NCBI GenBank assembly: GCA_035573855.1
Contig: DATLZU010000020.1
Coordinates: 1 to 64,000 of the forward strand
Source of the DNA: DATLZU01 sp035573855
Lineage (GTDB): Bacteria; Nitrospirota; Nitrospiria; Nitrospirales; Nitrospiraceae
Direction: 5' to 3'
DNA: 64,000 bases
Shown in pieces: positions 60,597-64,000 of the stretch. The position numbers and the translations under genes are program-made. The notes under the pieces were generated by a model. It saw only the letters and a program-made list of their open reading frames with translations. It did not search any database and was not told the DNA's origin. How positions within the stretch are numbered: position 1 is the first letter of the stretch; each line of letters opens with the position of its first letter.

Positions 60597-62239
60597 GGTC
60601 GGTGACTCGAAATAACACGGCGGAGGCAGATTTTTTGGTCGTCGGGAGCGGGGTCGCGGGCTTGCGCGCCGCGATCGAGCTGTCTTCGCACGGCCGCGTC
60701 TTGATCCTGACGAAAGGTCACCCGCTTGAAAGCAGTTCGATCTATGCGCAAGGCGGCGTCGCGGTGGCGTTGAGCGAGGAAGATGATGTGGCCATCCATC
60801 TAAACGACACGCTGAAGGCGGGCCATGGGCTGTGCCGGGAAGAGGCCGTGCGGGTGCTGGTGGAAGAAGGGCCGGAACGCGTTCACGAACTCATTGCCTG
60901 GGGAGCCGAATTCGATAAGGTCGACGGAAAGTTCGCCTTTGCCCGGGAGGCAGCGCACAGCCGCAGCCGCATCCTCCGAGCGCGCGGGGACGCGACCGGC
61001 AACGAGATGGTTCGGGTGTTACTGGCTCAGGCAAGTCGGCACAAGCAGATCTGGCAACTCGAGCGCCATTTCACGGTGGACTTGGTCGTCGTAGATGGAC
61101 GGTGCTGTGGCGCGCTGGTGCTGGATGAGCTGTCGGGGCAGCGGATCGTGATCCCTGCCAAGGCGGTGGTGCTGGCGACCGGAGGGGCAGGACAGATCTA
61201 TGCGCGGACCACGAATCCGCCCAATGCCACCGGGGACGGGATGGCGATGGCTTTGCGGGCCGGGGCGGTACTGGAGGATATGGAGTTCGTGCAGTTCCAT
61301 CCTACGTCGCTCTATCTGCCGTCCAGTCCGCCGTTCCTCCTTTCCGAGGCAATGCGTGGGGAGGGCGGCCGACTCCGCAACAGCAAGGGTGAACTTTTCA
61401 TGCACAAGTACCATCCGGCGGGAGACCTGGCGCCGCGCGATATCGTCGCCCGTGCGATTTGGTCCGAGATGGCGGCAACCCGTTCCCGCCACGTCTACCT
61501 GGACGTCACGCACCTGGACGCGGCGTTCATCAAACGGCGGTTTCCAACCATCTACGCCACCTGCCTGCGCTACGACATCGATATCACGGAGGAGTGGATT
61601 CCGGTCTCGCCCAGCGCCCATTACATGATGGGAGGGGTGCGGACCGACCTGTCGGGCGCGACAAGCCTGCCCGGCCTGTTCGCGGCTGGAGAAGTCGCCT
61701 GCAGCGGAGTTCACGGCGCCAATCGTCTGGCCAGCAACTCGCTGTTGGAAGGGCTGGTGTTCGGGACTCGGGCAGCGAGGGCGGCGACAGCGTTCGCTTC
61801 GCGCCTGCCAGGCGTTCCGGCGGTTCCGTCCGCGAAAGAACTGGAAGGCGGCGGATTGTGCGAGCTGGAGGATGCCGAGAAACTGCGGAGTTCGTTGCGT
61901 CGACTGATGTGGGGAAAAGTCGGATTGGTCAGGACGCAGGACTCCCTCGCCAGCGCGACGGCGCAACTGTCGCGCTGGGCACACTTGGTGTCACGGTCCT
62001 TCAGAACGAGGACGGCGTTGGAAGTGAAGAATATGATTCAGGTCGCACAGTGCATCGCCGAATCGGCGCTATGGCGAGAGAACAGTGTCGGTGCGCATTA
62101 CCGGGCGGACTTCCCCGAAAAAACGCGACCGGATTGGCGCCAACATAGCCAAGTGACGCAGGTCAACGAGCGTGTCATGGCCGTGGAAACGACGAAAACG
62201 CGAGGTCAGGTGGTTGAGTGGCGTGGGCGCGTGCGGTAA
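60593..62239 (+). CDS. nadB: L-aspartate oxidase
   Basis: 548 residues from the ATG overlapping the lipoprotein stop. FAD-binding VVGSGVAGLRAAIEL, flavoprotein loop SSSIYAQGGVAVAL, HPTSLYLPSSPPFLLSEAMRGEGG, the active-site Arg in PRDIVARAIW and His-rich SAHYMMGGVRTD, ANRLASNSLLEGLVFG. Oxidises L-aspartate to iminoaspartate in NAD synthesis. nadA and nadC are not in the window. Confidence 0.92.
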   Translation: MRSVTRNNTAEADFLVVGSGVAGLRAAIELSSHGRVLILTKGHPLESSSIYAQGGVAVALSEEDDVAIHLNDTLKAGHGLCREEAVRVLVEEGPERVHELIAWGAEFDKVDGKFAFAREAAHSRSRILRARGDATGNEMVRVLLAQASRHKQIWQLERHFTVDLVVVDGRCCGALVLDELSGQRIVIPAKAVVLATGGAGQIYARTTNPPNATGDGMAMALRAGAVLEDMEFVQFHPTSLYLPSSPPFLLSEAMRGEGGRLRNSKGELFMHKYHPAGDLAPRDIVARAIWSEMAATRSRHVYLDVTHLDAAFIKRRFPTIYATCLRYDIDITEEWIPVSPSAHYMMGGVRTDLSGATSLPGLFAAGEVACSGVHGANRLASNSLLEGLVFGTRAARAATAFASRLPGVPAVPSAKELEGGGLCELEDAEKLRSSLRRLMWGKVGLVRTQDSLASATAQLSRWAHLVSRSFRTRTALEVKNMIQVAQCIAESALWRENSVGAHYRADFPEKTRPDWRQHSQVTQVNERVMAVETTKTRGQVVEWRGRVR

Positions 62240-62903
62240 CGGTCTTGAGTCCGGAACCGGCATTGGCGAACAGGAACTGCCGGTAATAACGGAGGACTTT
62301 GGAGACATACCGGCGCGTTTCATCGATCGGCGGTAGCGCCCGGTACCGGTCCACCAGGGTTTCACCTGCATTGTAGGCCGCGAGGGCGAGGGGAAGGTTG
62401 CCATGGAAGCGGTCGAGCAGGTAGCGCAGGTGCCTGGCTCCTCCACTGATGTTTTCGTCGGGATCATAAATGTCTTGCACATCCCATTGCATGGCTGTTT
62501 GCGGCATCAACTGCATGAGTCCCACAGCTCCCGCTCGCGAGACCGCCATGGGGTCGAAATCCGACTCTGCTTTGATCACCGCCCGCAGCAGCGCCGGGTG
62601 AAGGCGGTGCCGCCGGGAGTGCCGTGCGATCACGTGTTCCAACTCTTTTTCGGACAAGGAGTTGCGAAGGCTCGTCGACTCCAGGTCGATTCTCCGATAG
62701 CGGGGATCAGACGGCACATTGGTCAGGGAGACGGTGCCGTTCGCGTCAATAAACTGGTAGATTTCGGCCCGAGCGAGGACAGGGAAGGGCAGGATCGTCG
62801 TCAGAGCAAAGAACACCACGCCGATCGTAGGCCGGAGGCTGACGTCACTCGGTTGCAGGGTGATCGTTGCTCGGCTTGACAATGGAAACATGGTGTTCAC
62901 CAT
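62175..62903 (-). CDS. Lytic transglycosylase (SLT-type)
   Basis: About 242 residues; the first residues and start are uncertain (other ATGs at 62891 and 62927). Signal-like segment (IGVVFFALTTILPFPVLARA), a DUF4124-like strand (EIYQFIDANGTVSLTN), and the catalytic SLT domain with Glu in VIKAESDFDPMAVSRAGAVGLMQLMPQTA and YNAGETLVDRYRALPP. It cleaves peptidoglycan. The last 65 bases overlap the 3' end of nadB on the other strand. Confidence 0.85.
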   Translation of the reverse strand: MVNTMFPLSSRATITLQPSDVSLRPTIGVVFFALTTILPFPVLARAEIYQFIDANGTVSLTNVPSDPRYRRIDLESTSLRNSLSEKELEHVIARHSRRHRLHPALLRAVIKAESDFDPMAVSRAGAVGLMQLMPQTAMQWDVQDIYDPDENISGGARHLRYLLDRFHGNLPLALAAYNAGETLVDRYRALPPIDETRRYVSKVLRYYRQFLFANAGSGLKTVTARAHATQPPDLAFSSFPRP

Positions 62904-62985
62904 AGCATCACACTCAGGACCTGTCAAAAATTAGCAAGTCCTGTGCCGACATCGAATTCCGCTGCCGTCAAGCCCGCACGAACGG

Positions 62986-63867
62986 TCACGGTGAGTCTTC
63001 CCCAAAACGGCGGCGCTGGTCGACAAAAATCGCGTGCAACTGTTGGGTCGTCGGACCTGGTCGTCCTGATCCAACCGTGGATCCGTTCACCCGCGTGACG
63101 GGCATCAGTTCCATGCTGGTATTGGTGAGGAAACACTCTTCCGCTTCCAGCAAAGCCGGGACGTTGTAGCGGCCTTCTTCCGTCGGGATCCCGTGCTCGC
63201 GAGCCAATAGGAGGACCAGATCCCGGGTGATCCCATCCAGAATGCCGCACTCGACCGCCGGCGTGCAGAGTCGGCCATGGCGAACGAAAAAGAGGTTGCT
63301 GGTCGTGCACTCGGTCAAGTGTTCCTGCCAATTCAACATGACGCTGTCGAAAGCTCCCGCTCGAATCGCTTCCTGCTTCGCCAGGATGTTGTTCAGGAAG
63401 TTCAGCGATTTGATGTGCGGGGATAAGGCCGCAGGCAGGTTGCGCCGGGTGCGCGCGATGATCACATGGACGCCGTCGCGATAGAAATGCGCCGGATAGG
63501 CGGCGAGAGCTTTCGCCACAATGACCACTGTTGGATGCTGACAGAGCGAAGGGTCCAGCCCGATCTCGCCTTCGCCGCGGGTGACTGTGATGCGGAGATA
63601 GGCATCAGTTTCTTCGTTACCGACGGCGTTGCGTGCCATGGCCTCGTGCAACAAGCCAGGCCAGTCCTTCGAAGGAATAGGAATCTCGATTCCGATGGCC
63701 TCCGCCGAGCGACGCAATCGGGCCAGGTGGCGGTCCCGCATGAAGATTTGAGGACCGTACGATCGGAGGGTTTCATAGACTCCATCACCATAGAGAAAAC
63801 CATGGTCGAAGACCGAAACCACGGCTTCCTCCGCTCGAACGAAACGATCGTTCAAAAAGATCCACAT
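62986..63867 (-). CDS. Class IV aminotransferase (PabC/IlvE type)
   Basis: 293 residues. PLP enzyme with YGDGVYETLRSYG, IKSLNFLNNILAKQEA, LTECTTSNLFFVRHGRL and GILDGITRDLVL. D-amino-acid transaminase, branched-chain transaminase and aminodeoxychorismate lyase share this fold. Two bases from the 3' end of a pabB/trpE-type gene on the same strand, so aminodeoxychorismate lyase (pabC) is the best guess. Confidence 0.8.
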   Translation of the reverse strand: MWIFLNDRFVRAEEAVVSVFDHGFLYGDGVYETLRSYGPQIFMRDRHLARLRRSAEAIGIEIPIPSKDWPGLLHEAMARNAVGNEETDAYLRITVTRGEGEIGLDPSLCQHPTVVIVAKALAAYPAHFYRDGVHVIIARTRRNLPAALSPHIKSLNFLNNILAKQEAIRAGAFDSVMLNWQEHLTECTTSNLFFVRHGRLCTPAVECGILDGITRDLVLLLAREHGIPTEEGRYNVPALLEAEECFLTNTSMELMPVTRVNGSTVGSGRPGPTTQQLHAIFVDQRRRFGEDSP

Positions 63868-63869
63868 GG

Positions 63870-64000
63870 TCAGGCTTCCTGCAGGGCTTTGAAAAAGGCG
63901 AGGGCCTTGAACAACGTTTCGTCGTACTCCCGGGTGGGATCGGAGTCAGCCACGATGCCAGCTCCGACCTGCAAATACCCGCGTTCGCCAGTCAAGACCA
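63870..64000 (-). CDS. 3' end of a PabB/TrpE-type chorismate enzyme
   Basis: Open to the window edge. The C-terminus reads VLTGERGYLQVGAGIVADSDP then TREYDETLFKALAFFKALQEA, the chorismate-binding signature G-A-G-I-V-A-D-S-D-P. The stop (63872-63870) lies just before the aminotransferase start. The pair suggests p-aminobenzoate (folate) synthesis rather than tryptophan, but the N-terminus is missing. Confidence 0.75.
   Translation of the reverse strand, partial: VLTGERGYLQVGAGIVADSDPTREYDETLFKALAFFKALQEA

Overview
The window is GC-rich, densely coded bacterial chromosome. It carries four tRNAs, no rRNA and no integrated phage. The mix of genes fits a Nitrospira-like member of the Nitrospirota. 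It includes a full ISC iron-sulfur operon, a glutaminyl-tRNA synthetase beside tRNA-Gln, pyruvoyl-dependent arginine decarboxylase with agmatinase and a deoxyhypusine-synthase-like protein, a rubrerythrin / Fe-S protein / DUF3501 operon under a Fur-family regulator, and many PilZ proteins. The taxonomic call is an inference from gene content; there is no marker rRNA here.

Layout. 1-4230: accessory locus with a SNF2-type helicase gene (C-terminal DUF3883), broken by one in-frame TGA, and a four-helix-bundle protein with a zinc ribbon. It is possibly a decaying defence-type locus. 4865-5097: tRNA-Lys and tRNA-Arg. 5.1-8.8 kb: YkgJ-like protein, HU, MoaD/ThiS-like protein and rfbC. 8.8-14 kb: redox and metal block (Fur-family regulator, rubrerythrin, Fe-S protein, DUF3501, ErpA-like carrier, tandem PTPS, thioredoxin, peroxiredoxin). 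14.2-19.5 kb: typA and a class A penicillin-binding protein, transcribed divergently. 19.5-25.7 kb: iscR-iscS-iscU-iscA-hscB-hscA-iscX on the minus strand with an IscR-type operator, and a divergent ferredoxin gene. 25.8-30.3 kb: flavin reductase, gltX, tRNA-Gln, a BamE-like lipoprotein and glnS. 30.4-34.3 kb: decaying accessory stretch with two pseudogenes, orphan small proteins, tRNA-Glu and a PilZ protein. 34.3-41.5 kb: secreted Lon-like peptidase, then polyamine-related genes with DsbA-like, aldehyde dehydrogenase and RluF genes. 41.5-47.5 kb: type I secretion-like block (HlyD, TolC, ABC protein) whose ATPase domain has lost most catalytic motifs, plus the fossil of a second ABC gene. 47.7-57.6 kb: purEK, rhomboid, DHH phosphoesterase, LOG protein, CBS-PilZ protein, a DUF692 multinuclear iron enzyme, dus and maf. 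57.7-64 kb: MsbA-like exporter, a 31-residue mS38-like protein, nadB, a lytic transglycosylase, a PabC-like aminotransferase and the 3' end of a pabB/trpE-type gene.

Most distinctive points: the degenerate ABC exporter with an adjacent ABC fossil; the MNIO/DUF692 enzyme with a long C-terminal extension; the periplasmic-type Lon S16 domain without an AAA+ module; a PTPS tandem with one dead half; a 37-bp perfect duplication that encodes a repeated 12-residue peptide; and cis-elements that can be read directly upstream of iscR, the Fur-family gene and typA.
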